Of a stretch of 64,000 nucleotides of DNA, positions 24,401-35,699 are shown one piece after another. The notes under the pieces were generated by a model that was not told where the DNA came from, did no database searches, and saw only the letters and a program-made list of their open reading frames with translations. Position 1 is the first letter of the stretch. Each line of letters opens with the position of its first letter. The translations under genes were made by a program, and so were the position numbers. Source of the DNA: Mytilus galloprovincialis (Eukaryota; Mollusca; Bivalvia; Mytilida; Mytilidae). The stretch lies in contig NC_134842.1 in NCBI RefSeq assembly GCF_965363235.1, positions 7,219,112 to 7,283,111 of the forward strand, read 5' to 3'.

Positions 24401-26122
24401 TTCAATTTTGTACTTGTTTCGGTTTTCAAACTTTTGTATCTGGGCGTCACTAGTAAGTCTTTTGTGGACAAAATGCACTTCTGGCGTATTAAAAATTTTA
24501 AACTTGTTGCCTCTTGTTAGCTATTATTCGTGTGTTTCTTTGTCAATTGTGTTCTTCTATTTATTTATATTGTAGTCCTGTAATATTGTGTTGTCATTTT
24601 AATGTTATATTTCACATGGCCATAAAAGAGGGAGGTTTGCCACAAAACCTGGTTCGATCCACCATTTTTTCCTTTAAAAATGTCCTGTACCAAGTCAGGA
24701 ATATGGCCATTATTATATTATAGTTCGTTTCTGTGTGTGTTACATTGTAACGTTGTGTTTCCGTTGTGTCGTTTGTTTTCTCTTATTTTTGAGTGTAAAT
24801 TCACATTACTATAAAACGGGTCACGGTACTTATCTATCCAAAATTCATGTATTTGGTCTTGATGTTATATTTGTTATTCTCATAGGATTTTGTCTAATGC
24901 TTAGTCCGTTTCTGTGTGTGTTACATTTTAATGTTGTGTCGTTGTTCTCCTCTTATATTTAATGCGTTTCCCTCAGTTTAAGTTTGTTACCCCGATTTTG
25001 TTTTTTGTCCATGGATTTATGAGTTTTGAACAGTGGTATACTACTGTTGCCTTTATTTGAAACCTTACCTTATTTGGAATATGGATAAAAATAATATGCT
25101 GAAGGATTTAGGTCATTGGAACTGCCACCCTAAATTAACCAAAACACGTCTAGCTCTACATCGTCCAAAGGCTTATGCAAATGATCAATAGATTAAAAAC
25201 TCCGAACTACAAGGTAAAACACATTCTGCTTCAACTTAAACGAAACAATTTGGCACCTACTGCTAAAAATCCTTCCTTTTGAGAGGCACATGAACATGTG
25301 GCTTGGTTTAACAAGTTTTCAAATGTCCCAACCCTGCCACTTTAAATCTCAACCAGTAAACTAACAAAACGTGAAAATATTTTGAGATGTTTCTATTTAG
25401 CAGCTATGCATTGCACGCTACATAATAATATATCAATGCAAAGGTTGAACATTATGATGACTTTGATTTGAAATGTTTAAGAAAGTTACTCGTAAAGAAC
25501 CTTTTTACACCTATCTCTTATAAGCTAGCTGATAAGATTTATTGATTTATATCACGATTCTATTTCAGGAAAACAGTTGAAGACACTTGCCCTACTTCCA
25601 TTTGGGATGTATGGTGAATTGGATTATGGTAATATCCCGGCAGCAGTCCGACCGTTCAAAGGCAGAACATTTCCACTGGTCGGACAAATGAAAGCTAAAA
25701 TACAATACAGTTATGTCGGGAACGTGGCAATGATGTTTGTAAAAGCAGTGGAGAAATTACCAAAGAATCCAAAACTAGGCGGTCAATACTTTTTCTCCGT
25801 AGATAATACACCGCCCGATACTGTTCCGGATGTTCTTAAGCCGTTCCTGGATCATTTTAGCAGTAAGCCCTCGTCATGGTATATTCCGTATTGGCTTGCT
25901 ATTGTTATGGTTTTCTTAATAACCTGTTTGACATTTTTGTTGAAATACTTTACAAATGGTCATTTACCACTGTCACATTTCACATTCGGAAGCATAGCAT
26001 ATTTGAATACCACATTTTATGTAACAAACGATAAAGCCAGAAGATTACTTGGATATACACCTGTTTACGATTATAATAATGCAATTGCGCAGTCAAATAA
26101 GTTCTATGAAACAATCATTTGA
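18402..26122 (+). CDS. 3-beta-hydroxysteroid dehydrogenase/isomerase-like protein
   Basis: Four exons: 18402-18537, 19706-19870, 22886-23101 and 25569-26122. All junctions are phase 1 with GT-AG sites, giving 356 residues, near the roughly 370 of vertebrate 3bHSD enzymes. This SDR family oxidises and isomerises 3beta-hydroxysteroids with NAD on endomembranes; the substrate here is unknown. Visible landmarks are the Rossmann motif TGGSGFLGQH at about residue 9, NVKG at the end of exon 2, the catalytic pair in YAKTK (Y-x3-K, exon 3), LLPFGMYGE, YVGNVA, and a C-terminal membrane segment around WYIPYWLAIVMVFLITCLTF. An acceptor (TTATTTCTACAG) just before the ATG implies an upstream 5'UTR exon. 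Introns 1-3 are loaded with repeats. Gene A lies tail-to-tail 1.2 kb downstream. SDR42E-type or plant-like sterol dehydrogenases are alternatives, but the overall match is best to 3bHSD. Confidence 0.92.
19029..19280. repeat. 27-bp minisatellite in 3bHSD intron 1
   Basis: The unit is GGATTAGACAAACGTCTACT plus CATTAAA. There are about six copies from 19029 to 19190 and two more from 19227 to 19280. They are interrupted by a roughly 36-bp piece (19191-19226) that is homologous to the sequence right of the MITE at 19558-19590. Confidence 0.92.
19281..19553. mobile_element. MITE with TTAA target duplication
   Basis: This 273-bp element starts AGTGGTACCCAACAC and ends GTGTTAGGTACCACC, which are terminal inverted repeats with small differences. 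TTAA flanks it on both sides (19277-19280 and 19554-19557). The sequence after the right TTAA (AAGGGCCAACTCT) continues the sequence seen without insertion at 19187-19200 (TTAAAAGGGCTAAC), so the empty site is visible nearby. TTAA targeting suggests the piggyBac group, but no transposase is present. Confidence 0.85.
20540..20948. mobile_element. Inverted-repeat element in 3bHSD intron 2
   Basis: Near-identical inverted arms of about 70 bp (20769-20840 and 20862-20935, motif GTGTATTACGATATTTCTCC) enclose a short centre. The ends carry related GAGAAATATA sequences. Three TGACGT-type motifs lie in the left half (near 20624, 20664 and 20696). It looks like a non-autonomous DNA element. Confidence 0.7.
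21145..21229 (-). repeat. R1 fragment
   Basis: This is the 5' end of the R1 repeat in inverted orientation, inside 3bHSD intron 2. Confidence 0.8.
21890..21965. repeat. Dispersed SINE-like fragment (GGTATCTATGATGAGTTTAT motif)
   Basis: The motif pair GGTATCTATGATGAGTTTAT and CGCCAGACGCGAGTTTCGTC recurs, in part, at 31955-32018 and 42765-42850. I recognise it as a frequent mussel repeat end. Confidence 0.6.
23719..24102. mobile_element. Large foldback element in 3bHSD intron 3
   Basis: Two arms of about 170-180 bp (23719-23897 and 23934-24102) are nearly perfect reverse complements. The ends are GAAAATAAAAATGGAACCCA and its complement. The 36-bp centre holds a third copy of that terminal sequence, in the orientation of the right end. 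The left duplication block lacks this element, so it inserted after the duplication. Confidence 0.9.
24115..25062 (+). repeat. Dispersed repeat R2, long copy
   Basis: This roughly 0.9-kb repeat ends with the motif GGTATACTACTGTTGCCTTT. Further long copies are at 35700-36600 and 45722-46772; partial copies are at 49465-49697 and, inverted, at 38505-38735 and 17985-18110. A GGTTCGATCC at 24651-24660 fits a pol III B box, which suggests a tRNA-derived SINE part. Confidence 0.8.
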
Positions 26123-27315
26123 AGGCAAAGATGTTTTTTTTTTTATTTTAATAGAATTTGAAGATTCGATAGTCAAACAGTGATCTTTTTGATCTTTTAT
26201 TTGTAGACCTTATTTCCTGCAATGATGTTTAATATATACTACCTCGTCCTAAAATCTACATCAATGTCAGCATACATATTATCATAATTCTCTTCATTAT
26301 CCGCATTGTTATATTCGTCATCAATGTAGACTAAAAACGAAGTTCCATAATCCATTAGAATATATTTGTTCCCATTTATATAATTACATTAAAACTCATG
26401 TAACCACTTGTCTATTTAGTTTCCTGTTTAACAAATACAATGACTTCATTTAATATAATTTGCTTTTTTTCGAATGTAAATATTTTATATACTAATGAAT
26501 TGGCTCTTCCGGGGCATCTGAACTCACTCTGTGTTTGTAGGGCCTGTGTTGAATTTTAGTTTAGTTTCTTGTGAGTTAATGTGTGTCTTCTTTTTCTTTT
26601 GATCAAAGTTCTGTTGTATTTCTTTGATTTGTGGGGTGGTTGTTCCCTTCGTAATATATCCTATTTTACAAAAAGTAGTTGTTATATCCTGTCTCGGCGA
26701 TAGAAACATCTCAATATTGTTTTTCGATTGAGATAGTTACAGTAACATTTCATCGACCGGTTTTAGTTTGTAACCTGGATTTGATTTTTTTTTTTTGTAA
26801 TCGATTACGTCTTTTTAACAGCAGCGTACTACTGTCTAAAGTATAGAAGTTGATACGATAAGCTCAATCGCATCGCACAGAAATGGTTAAGAAATTTTAG
26901 AATAAATTTATCAAATATCTGCAGATTATCGACAATAAATTTTCAAAAAGGAAAAGAAAACATCACCCTGAACACCTAAATACAATCACTGACACAGTTT
27001 TTAAGTTTTGACAGGAAGATTGAATAAAAATAATATCGATTGTTTGATGTTTTTGTTATTTTATTTCAATTTATACCTTATAGTCTAATTCTAAGTGTGG
27101 GGACATTCTAAACGGTTGACAAAGGATAGGAATCTTTTGGAAGTTTAACATAATACTTTTTTGTCTATACCTCTTGTAAACTGTATATATTCAGGGAGTC
27201 AATGAGTAAAGTCATAGAATTCGAGCTTCATCATGTGTTGTAAAACAAATTATAAAAAAAGAAGATCTGTAAGTTTTCTCTGAATATTTATTGAAATTGA
27301 TGACATATCCAGGCA
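26123..27315. other. Convergent intergenic spacer
   Basis: This is the 1.2 kb between the 3bHSD stop and the gene A stop. It includes a fragment of the R2 3' end near 26735-26850. No coding signal is seen. Confidence 0.6.
27287..27292 (-). terminator. Poly(A) signal of gene A
   Basis: AATAAA on the minus strand, 23 nt after the stop codon; the same arrangement is kept in A' at 3681-3686. Confidence 0.7.
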
Positions 27316-29707
27316 CTAGTAGTCGTATCCTTGGCTGTAATCTGCAATTAAAGAGTATACCAAATGTACATACAAAATTGTAATTCTTTTGATAGTCAAG
27401 GGTATTGTCACATGATTAATAAATTTAAAGTTGATTTAAAGTGACAGACAATTTATAGAATATAGTTCATGCTATTTTGTTTAATAAGTAATTTGATGAT
27501 ATAACCGTATAATGCATAGAAACAACTGACAGTATTTATATAAAATCCACAACATACACTACACAATTTGATGTGTCTTAGACATGACTTGTTATGTAAC
27601 AATACATGCTTTAAAATGAAGGCTCCACATTTAATTTGTTGCATTTGTACTACTTGATATTCAGGAGAGAATATAACTTATCACGGTGGAGCGAGAAATC
27701 CAGAAGATTGGTTTACATAAAAGTTTGCCAGTATTTATTGGAAAAATATGTATAAAATTGAGAATGGAAATGGGGAATGTGCCAAAGAGACAACAACCCG
27801 ACCATAGAGCAGACAACAGCAGAAGGTCACCAACAGGTCTTCAGTGCAACGAGAAATTCCCGCACCCAGAAGCGTCCTTCAGCAGGCCCCTAAACAAATA
27901 TATACTAGTTCAGTGATAATGAACGCCATACTAAACTCCAAATTGTACACACAAAACTAAAAGTTAAAATAATACAAGACTAACAAAGGCCAGAGGCTCC
28001 TGACTTAGGCAGGTGCAAAAATGCGGCGGGGTTAAACATTTTTGTGAGATCTCAACCCTCCCCCTATACCTCTATCCAGTGCAGAAAAGTAAACGCATAA
28101 CAATACGCACATCAAAGTTCAGTTCAAGAGAATTATGTCCTTCATGTTTATTTTACTACACTAGCTTAAACTATAATACAATTTACCTGCATTTCTTCTA
28201 TAACCTGTAATATTAGAAAAGAGATCAAATGAACTTGTGACTATAAGTGGCATAATATGAGTATCAAATAAAAACTATACGGCACCATTCAATCGTAAAA
28301 TTTACTATTGAACGATTTACTTCAAAATCATCGTAATCAAAAATTTGTATTCTATGATCTAAGACATCATTTATTTTTTCTCAATCGATTTATGACTTTT
28401 GAACAGCAGTATACTACTTTTGCCTTTATCTATTATGTCCAAACTTGCAAAGAAAAAAATATGTAATGTGATACTCTAATTATTACTGTGAATGTTAAAA
28501 GATCGAACAAAAAAAACAAGATGATTATTCCTAAACAATATATGTCAAAACCATCATTACTTGATGTTAAGGTTTCGGAGGTATAATTAAAACAAAACAT
28601 TTATGTAACTTAACTTTAATAATTGTTATCAAGAAGCACATGTGTGACGGACATGCAAATCTACTCATGTCCTCTTTAAAGCAGAATATGCAGATATATT
28701 ATATGAAGAAATTATTTAAATGATAATATTAGTCTAATTTTTACTTACGTCTTTTTCCTCCCATCATGCCTCCCATACCTGCAATGTTGATAAATAGAGC
28801 ATATTATACGACTTTTTAAATATCACACATGTGTCATCCCAGAACACCAGTATGATGCTAAAACTCTGATAGAGCCCGATTTTGGTGAAGGGTTGATACG
28901 GTGTTCCATATTGAAACATAATTATATTTACAACTGGTTAAGATGTTTTAACAAAACACCAGGCTCAACAGTGCCACTCGAGTCCAAACAATTTAAAATT
29001 AACCAATTTCAACAGAACTCGTTGGATAATGTTTGTTACTTTATTTGCTTTGAATTGTTGCCTAAGACAATTAAAATACTTTCTAAAATGCATTCTATAT
29101 ACAATATGCTCATATGTTAAAAAACACCATAATTGAATTAAGAGAGAAAGTAACGTAGTCATACATGCATCAACATTTTTTCATCGAACATAGTTGTATT
29201 TACTAGATGCAGTCCGGTTTCAACAACGAGTGCACACTTATTTGGCAACTGATACCTCTCACAAACTTAAGCTTGTACCAACAAATTTATTTTCTTGATA
29301 TTTTCCATCTTCAGATTTCAAGGTTAACCTTTTGTTTTTGTTTCTGTATAGTTTTTTAAATCTAGTTGACTTAATTAGACTAAAAAAAACTTACCGCCCA
29401 TCATACCGCCGCCCATTCCACCCATCATGCCACCCATCATCCCACCTGGCATGCCACCCATCATACCACCGGGCATACCACCCATCATGCCACCGGGCAT
29501 GCCACCCATCATAGGATGCATTCCTCCCATCATACCCCCAGGCATACCACCCATCATTCCTCCTCCCATCATACCGCCCATGCCGCCGCCCATGCCGCCG
29601 CCCATGCCGCCGCCCATTCCTCCGCCCATTCCTCTACCATATCCGGCGGCATTTACTGCCACAAAGCATACGGCAAAGACTGCAATAACGGTTTGTAGAG
29701 GATTCAT
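27316..29707 (-). CDS. Gene A: secreted glycine/methionine-rich repeat protein with furin-type site and Tyr-rich tail
   Basis: Four coding exons on the minus strand: 29707-29395, 28778-28749, 28204-28187 and 27341-27316, giving 128 residues; all junctions are phase 1. Residues 1 to about 20 form a signal peptide (MNPLQTVIAVFAVCF, likely cleaved after VNA). GMGG and MPGGMMGG repeats follow, then GGKR, then the 18-nt micro-exon RYRRNA and the terminal exon DYSQGYDY. RYRR fits the furin consensus R-X-K/R-R, so release of a ten-residue Tyr/Asp-rich peptide, or maturation of the repeat domain, is likely but inferred. The ATG follows directly after an acceptor (TTTATTTTCAG), and the non-coding first exon ends at 30590. 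I do not know a named homologue; glycine- and methionine-rich shell-matrix or byssal proteins of bivalves are the nearest idea. Antisense Pro-rich open frames are mirror images of the repeat. Confidence 0.88.
27757..28137 (+). repeat. Dispersed repeat R3
   Basis: This repeat starts with TTGAGAATGGAAATGGGGAA and contains a CCTCCCCCTATACC motif near its end. A second copy is at 55864-56247. I recognise it as a common mussel repeat. It lies in the last intron of gene A. Confidence 0.85.
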
Positions 29708-30589
29708 TCTGAAAATAAATGACTGCATATATTAAGCTATATTCATTAAACATTAATATTTACCATTGTATTTCTTTCCTTGTTATTCAGGTTGAAAATA
29801 CCCGCGGACCAAATTCAGTTAGTGCAACTTACATACATATTATATATTTTGTTTTATTTGGACACCGATCAATAATAGTGAAAAGGTCTTTGTTTATTCA
29901 AATATAACTGACACTATACTTAGGCCATTTTCCTTCCAAACGTTATGTTCTGTAAACACGTTCACAATTAGTTTAAAAATTAAATTTGTTCTTATTAGTA
30001 CAAGGGGTTTACTTACGCGTACATGAGATTTTTTACACGTGTAAACGTAATTTTGTATATTTGGATGTTCTTGTATATAAAAAACAAAAAGTTAAAAAAA
30101 AAATTGTGGAAGGCAATGTTGACCTTTAGATTTATCGATGTTTTTACACAACATATAATCTTTCTGAGGTATGATACCGAATTTGGTAGCCAACATATGC
30201 ATGTTTTTGAAAAAAACTTTGATCACATACGTTATAAAGACCAAAATTCTGCTAAAAACAAAAATCATGAGTAGCAAAACTAAATCAGCTTAAATTGGAT
30301 GATGTCATTTTAGCTTAACGAAGCATAACGAAGGTGTAACCTTTGGGTAAATTGGAGAATTAAATGAAATGAAAATTAATAGCCATCATGTATCATTAAA
30401 ACAATACTATACCCCGGATCGGTTTAATCTGATTATAAAAACTATCAAGTTATACTAGTATTAGTTAAAAAAAAAAAAAAGATTTTGATTTCGTGAACAT
30501 AGAAAAACTACAAATCGATCACTAATCTACAGTAAAAAGATTTTTACTCATTTTATTCTGCAATTTTTTTATGAATCTATTTTACATAC

Positions 30590-30636
30590 CTGTGTTAGAT
30601 GTGGATCCGATGGGAAATGACGGCAAATAGTGGAGT
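30590..30636 (-). other. Non-coding first exon of gene A (5'UTR)
   Basis: The exon ends in CACAG followed by the donor GTATGT (GT at 30589-30588). The matching acceptor is at 29710-29709, one base before the ATG. The start is placed about 30 bp after the TATA box. Confidence 0.65.
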
Positions 30637-30660
30637 AAAGATCGATGGTCAGTTTGGCAT

Positions 30661-30667
30661 TTATATA
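30661..30667 (-). promoter_or_regulatory. TATA box of gene A
   Basis: TATATAA on the minus strand (in CTATATAAATGCC), about 70 bp upstream of the first donor site. Genes C and D have TATA boxes in the same relation to their first exons. Confidence 0.65.
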
Positions 30668-30669
30668 GT

Positions 30670-32985
30670 AAAATAACTCGGAAATACAGACATTAAAAAT
30701 AAAGTAAAGTTACACGATTAACAATGTTAAAATGTCTGTGATTACTTTCTATGTCATGTCTTACATGTTATATGTAAAACTTTCATTCAACTGTATAACT
30801 TAAAGATTGAAGGTTAAACAAATATGTGACTTTATAACTGTAGTATTACATGAACTAGTCGTTAAGATTGTGTAAGATTTTTTTGTAATAATCACAGTAA
30901 TCGTTATCCTGTTGTACAGGAAGATAACAAGATGTTTCTTGTAAATGGGAATGACCAATCGAAACAAGGAAACGGTGTTTTATCCCATTAAATGTGTCAG
31001 AAATTTAAAAGTCGTTTGTGTTTATACATGTAATAACTATACGAAGAATTGTTCGTTTGTCTGTCATTGTTTCTTTTAATTATTTTTGGGTTTTTTATAT
31101 TCTGTTGAGAGGTCTTATATAAATTGTACCCGTTCATTCGCCCAGGTATTAACTATATAGTAAAGATAATACTCATTCCAATGTAATTCTTGTTTTCCAC
31201 AACAGTCATTTTAGTTCGTTTTAAAAACGAGTGTGGTTTGGGTGGAAGGGCATTTCAAAGGCTAATTATATATTTTGCCATTTGTATTTTGTCAGCTGTC
31301 TTAGAAACCTATGATGTGTCAAATATTCAATCACAATCATAATTCAGAGACAGACCGTCCCTTTGGTATATTTCGTCCCTAATTTACTGTTATTGTATTT
31401 AAAACGAAAACCTTAATATGAAGATGCAAGATTGCAAGGTGTGTAGAATACATTACCTAACGGAAAACAGATGCTGGTTTATGTATTGAATATATATGAA
31501 AGTGTGTATTTTATTTACCCATTTGTATTCTTCCGTTGCAAATGGAATATGTAAAATAAAAGCAGGGAACCCTCTGGCAGCTGTCCTGGTCTGCTTTTTT
31601 AAGTATCCTGGTGATTTGAAGTAAAGATGATAACCAAATAAGCAAACAATTAAAAATAATTGTTACAGTAGTACATATACACTTACACATCTCCATTATG
31701 TAAATAATATTAATATTGTATCGTTATATGGATTGAAGATTATGATATTGTTATTATATATTTCTAAGTGAAACAAGTCATCATTTACACAATCAAACAA
31801 AATGTGTCTTTTGATGAACACATTACAGACTGTTATTTCTTTACTATCTTAATACGATAAGCATTTAGACAAAATTTCTTCAAATCAAAACAAAATACAT
31901 TACGGAATATATAATCTTGGACCAGGAGACTGTAATATTCTGTAATAATTTTGTAGGCGAAACGGGCGGCTGGCGCAAACAAAATCCAATCTTGGTATCT
32001 ATGATGAGTTTATTTGTTAGTCCCCCAGGTTCAACAAATTGTCATTAGATAGTAAATGAATACATTTTACAAACAATCACAAAACAAACAAAAATTTCGT
32101 TTTGACAAGGCATAGAATAGATTGAGTCATATTATTTTTTTTTAAACCAACATGTTGTAGAAGCATTGTACAGATTGGGTTATTCTATTATTTTAGAAAC
32201 GTAAAGGTATACTGACTCATGTGGCTATTGCCAATAACATTAGATACTCTGTTATAATGCATTACTAAGAATAAAGCCTGTACACTAAAGTTGTAACTCA
32301 GGGGTGAACCTAATGTTTTATAAGTAGTTATTCGCTTTGTAGGTTGCAATTCTGTTAATATACACAATGCAATTTCCCACTTCTTTTGCGGCTAAAACAG
32401 TACCATTTTTACTATGAAGTTTTGTGAAAATTAGTATCCCAGAACGGAAAGTTTATATGCACTACTATTTTATTCAAAGGTCAAAATATAGGGCTGGGTT
32501 GCATATTTTCAACATGTATATGCCGTGAACCTCTAAGAGTTTAAACTTATTTTCTAATATGACGTGCTTCTTTAGCTTTGTAAAGAAACCATACTTTATT
32601 ATCCAATAAAATTAGTTTTCCCATGCGTATATTGACTACGGCAGAAAAATGAATTTTATTAAATTGGTATACGCATTTAATGTATTTCATTAACTTGGGA
32701 CACTTTTAAACACTAAAATATGATACACATTTTGTTACTAATACTTTTTCAATGACAACAATGTGTTACAATTCGAAATTGACATATTTGACCTAGATAC
32801 CGCAACGTTCATGTTGGCTGTTCTAACTTCAAAACCCCTCCCACTGAAAAACACGTTTCATCTATCTTGTTAAAAGGCATGTATATAATAATTTCATTAA
32901 AACATATGATCTGACGATAAAATATAAAATAAAGTATAGGTTAATTATAACTGTTGTACTGAAATAACAAAATTGTTTCATATTT
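30670..32985. other. Gene-less region upstream of gene A
   Basis: This is AT-rich DNA with a SINE-like fragment at 31955-32018. I see no exon, tail or micro-exon of the glycine/methionine-rich family here. Confidence 0.5.
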
Positions 32986-33001
32986 ATGATAAAATGGATT
33001 G

Positions 33002-33073
33002 ACCCTAGCAGGGAATCGAACCCCATTCTCCTATATAAAAAAATAGGCGTAATTACCAATATACCACCAAGGT
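33002..33073 (-). tRNA. tRNA-like sequence, probably a pseudo-tRNA or SINE head
   Basis: On the minus strand 72 nt fold as a cloverleaf. The acceptor is ACCTTGG/CTAGGGT (7 bp, two wobbles), the anticodon stem CCTAT/ATAGG, and the T arm TGGGG-TTCGATT-CCCTG. The pol III A box (TGGTATATTGG) and B box (GGTTCGATTCC) both fit consensus. The anticodon loop appears to have 8 nt of mostly T and the D stem is weak, so it is probably not a working tRNA. It sits between perfect 12-bp inverted repeats (32990-33001 and 33077-33088). Confidence 0.4.
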
Positions 33074-33214
33074 TTCCAATCCATTTTACAAATGCAACAA
33101 GATTGTCTCTCAGTATTAATTTTAATCATCATGTAATACAGCATTTGAAATCGTCAGATGCACAAAGGCGTACGTGCCCTTTTATCAACTTTACAGAGTG
33201 TAGCTACCGCAAGT

Positions 33215-33333
33215 TTAGTCCAAATAATTATGACGTCTGGCAAGGCTATTTTTTTTTTTCTGGGACGCCGTTGAAGGAAGGCGTCCCAGAAAAAAATTAA
33301 AATAGCCTTGCCAGACGTCGTAATTATTTGGAC
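33215..33333. mobile_element. Foldback MITE with 10-bp target duplication
   Basis: This 119-bp element has near-perfect inverted arms (GTCCAAATAATTATGACGTC on the left, its complement on the right, with one change) around a GGGACGCC...GGCGTCCC core. It is flanked by TACCGCAAGT at 33205-33214 and 33334-33343, a 10-bp direct repeat, as expected for a target-site duplication. Confidence 0.88.
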
Positions 33334-33812
33334 TACCGCAAGTATAAATGAATCTCTGTCAAAGGGCCCCTCCTGCCAAGTCTCGAATGTCAGCACAACT
33401 TTATCAAGGAATCCTCTATCAGATATGAACATATTTACCAATGCTACAATAACCGGCGGAACATTTACCAAATTAATTTAGTAAATAAAGATCGCACTAC
33501 CCGATTCTCCTTGTGCGTCCACCGCCATTGACAACTGACTTGAAAATGTGCGTGTCAGAAATTGACCTCAAAGAAAAAGACGTTGAATTATAACTTTTCC
33601 GTTATTTTGTGACACAAATATTGTTTAAGTTAATAAATTTGTTAATTTCTGTTTCAATTTTAAATTTTAGAAATACACAACTTTGCAAAATTAAACTGGT
33701 TTAAACTAGTTGAATAAAAATCGACAGGGAGGTTGATGGAAGAGCCTACACAAATATTGTACCCTTGAACACAGCGAACATAGAAATTACCGTAATTGTC
33801 CTAATCAGAATC

Positions 33813-33903
33813 GAAATAATTGATGCCAGCTATACTTTATTGTAGTTTTAACATGGGTAAAATGTTAAAACTACAATAAAGTATAGCTGGCATCAATTAT
33901 TTC
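33813..33903. repeat. Perfect 42-bp hairpin with 7-nt loop
   Basis: Arms 33813-33854 and 33862-33903 are exact reverse complements (starting GAAATAATTGATGCCAGCTA). The loop is GGGTAAA. No mismatch is seen, so the inverted duplication is recent or maintained. Confidence 0.93.
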
Positions 33904-35040
33904 TTAACTAAAGTTCTATACTACCCTTGCCTTCATTTTTAGACCTCATGAGAATTAAAATTTAGGCACTACCATGTTTCTGTCCTGGTTACATCTCCAA
34001 TTGATGTCTCTTTGAGATGACACACAGAGATCATTAATGGGAACCAGTACGTCAACAAATTAACATGTGAATGAATATTATATATCGCCACAAAAAAGGA
34101 GTGGTTTGAGAAACAGTTGTCTTTACAAAGTGCAACCTCTAAGGTTTTTGAACCAAAGTGAGTTATCTGTGTATATTGTTTGCTGTATCATTTAATAGCT
34201 GACTATATGATACGGGTTTTTCTATTGTCTAAGTCCGTAAAATAAAGCAGATACGTAAATCCAGTTCATTTATTTCGATTTTGAATAGAAATATCAAGCT
34301 TTTCGTAGTCTCTTTTTTAATCGCGTAACGGTTAAAATACGTTATTCAGAAATGGAATGCATACAAAAGATTACTTTTAATACAGGAAACATATATTAAA
34401 TAACATGATATAGATAAATTTTATGCTAACAAGGAACACTGTATATTCTTGGATCTTCGTTTTTATATCTTTATCAGGAAGCTTAATACCCCAATTTATG
34501 ATAGAAGAGAAGATTTTTCATTTCAATGCACAAAAATGTCGACATTTACCTCAAAAGCTAGCATAACCTTTACAAATTACCTATTACGCAGCAATACAGT
34601 TAGGGTACTGTAGTGAGATCATTTAGGATGGCAGATTTTGTTACTAATATTGATTCACTAATAGGGTTTTTGAAAAGAAAAAAACACATTTGTTCTAACA
34701 CTAGTTGTTGGCACGATACGGGAGACTTTCATTTTAGAATTTTCATGTAGCCCGGTATTTTTGATATTTTACTTTTCACTAAACAGAAATAACTGTGCAT
34801 GTTATGTAAGCATTCAGAAGGCTGTAATTTGGACCATTTGTTATTGAAACAAAAACTCTTTATGATAAAAAATATTCAAGTTTTCAAACAAGTATTAAGT
34901 TTTATAAGACATACAAATATTTATCGAGGTATAATATCATTCATGCAAAACGCATTTCGTTTTCATTATCATCATAGTCATCCGAAACTCTGTCAGTAGT
35001 TTAGTAACATGTAAGCTGTTTATACATTGTATAATATACT

Positions 35041-35179
35041 GTGGATTCATTTATTTTCGTGGTTTTGCCGGAGTCAGCATATTAGCCTTTAGTAAATTCG
35101 TTGAATATTTAATTTCGAGGTTCATCTGCATCCACTTAATCCACGAAAGCTGGTTTCAAACCAAAAATAATGAATCCAC
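35041..35179. mobile_element. Short MITE with GTGGATTCATT ends
   Basis: This 139-bp element starts GTGGATTCATTTATTTTCG and ends with the inverted match AAAATAATGAATCCAC. The flanks are AT-rich, so the target duplication is unclear. Confidence 0.75.
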
Positions 35180-35280
35180 ATAATATATGTTTATATTGTT
35201 TTGTGGCGAAAACATCATAAGTATGTTTTACTTGATTAGTCCTTTGTGGTTCCTTTGTGCCTGGACGGTTTTATTTATTA

Positions 35281-35411
35281 AGAAGATGTGGTATGGTTGC
35301 CAATGAGACAACTCTCCACAAGACACCAAATGACACAGACATTAACAACTATAGGTCACCGTACGGTCTTCGACAAAGAGCAAAGCCCATACCGCATAGT
35401 CAGTTATAAAG
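35281..35411 (+). repeat. R1 5' fragment
   Basis: This is the first 130 bp of the R1 repeat, starting GATGTGGTATGGTTGCC and ending near CATAGTCAGTTATAAA. Confidence 0.85.
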
Positions 35412-35699
35412 GGACTTGTTCTTCAGTCTGTTGCTTAGGTCTCTAAGTGTCTAGGCATTTTGTATTATGAACATTAGGCAATTAACATTCGTAGGAGACA
35501 CGTACTATACGTAGTGTTTTAGGACGGTTTAGTTGGTGAAGTTTTTACGGTGTTGAAGTTTTTACGGTGTTGTCTTATTTGTAAAACTACTGGTGGTATC
35601 GTAGTTATTACAAATTTATATAGTCACTCGTCTCTTAGTCTTTTCTATTTTTTGTTTAATTTCTTTTGTATTAGGCATGTTACGGTCCTCTAAAATGCT

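Larger units (their letters stand above)
22195..28990. repeat. Segmental duplication, right (intact) block
   Basis: This is the twin of 240-5450. It contains exons 3-4 of the intact 3bHSD gene and exons 2-4 of gene A. Compared with the left block, about 1.8 kb was added in 3bHSD intron 3 (about 23655-25480), holding the foldback at 23719-24102 and an R2 copy, and an R3 copy replaces the R1 copy in the gene A intron. Confidence 0.85.
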
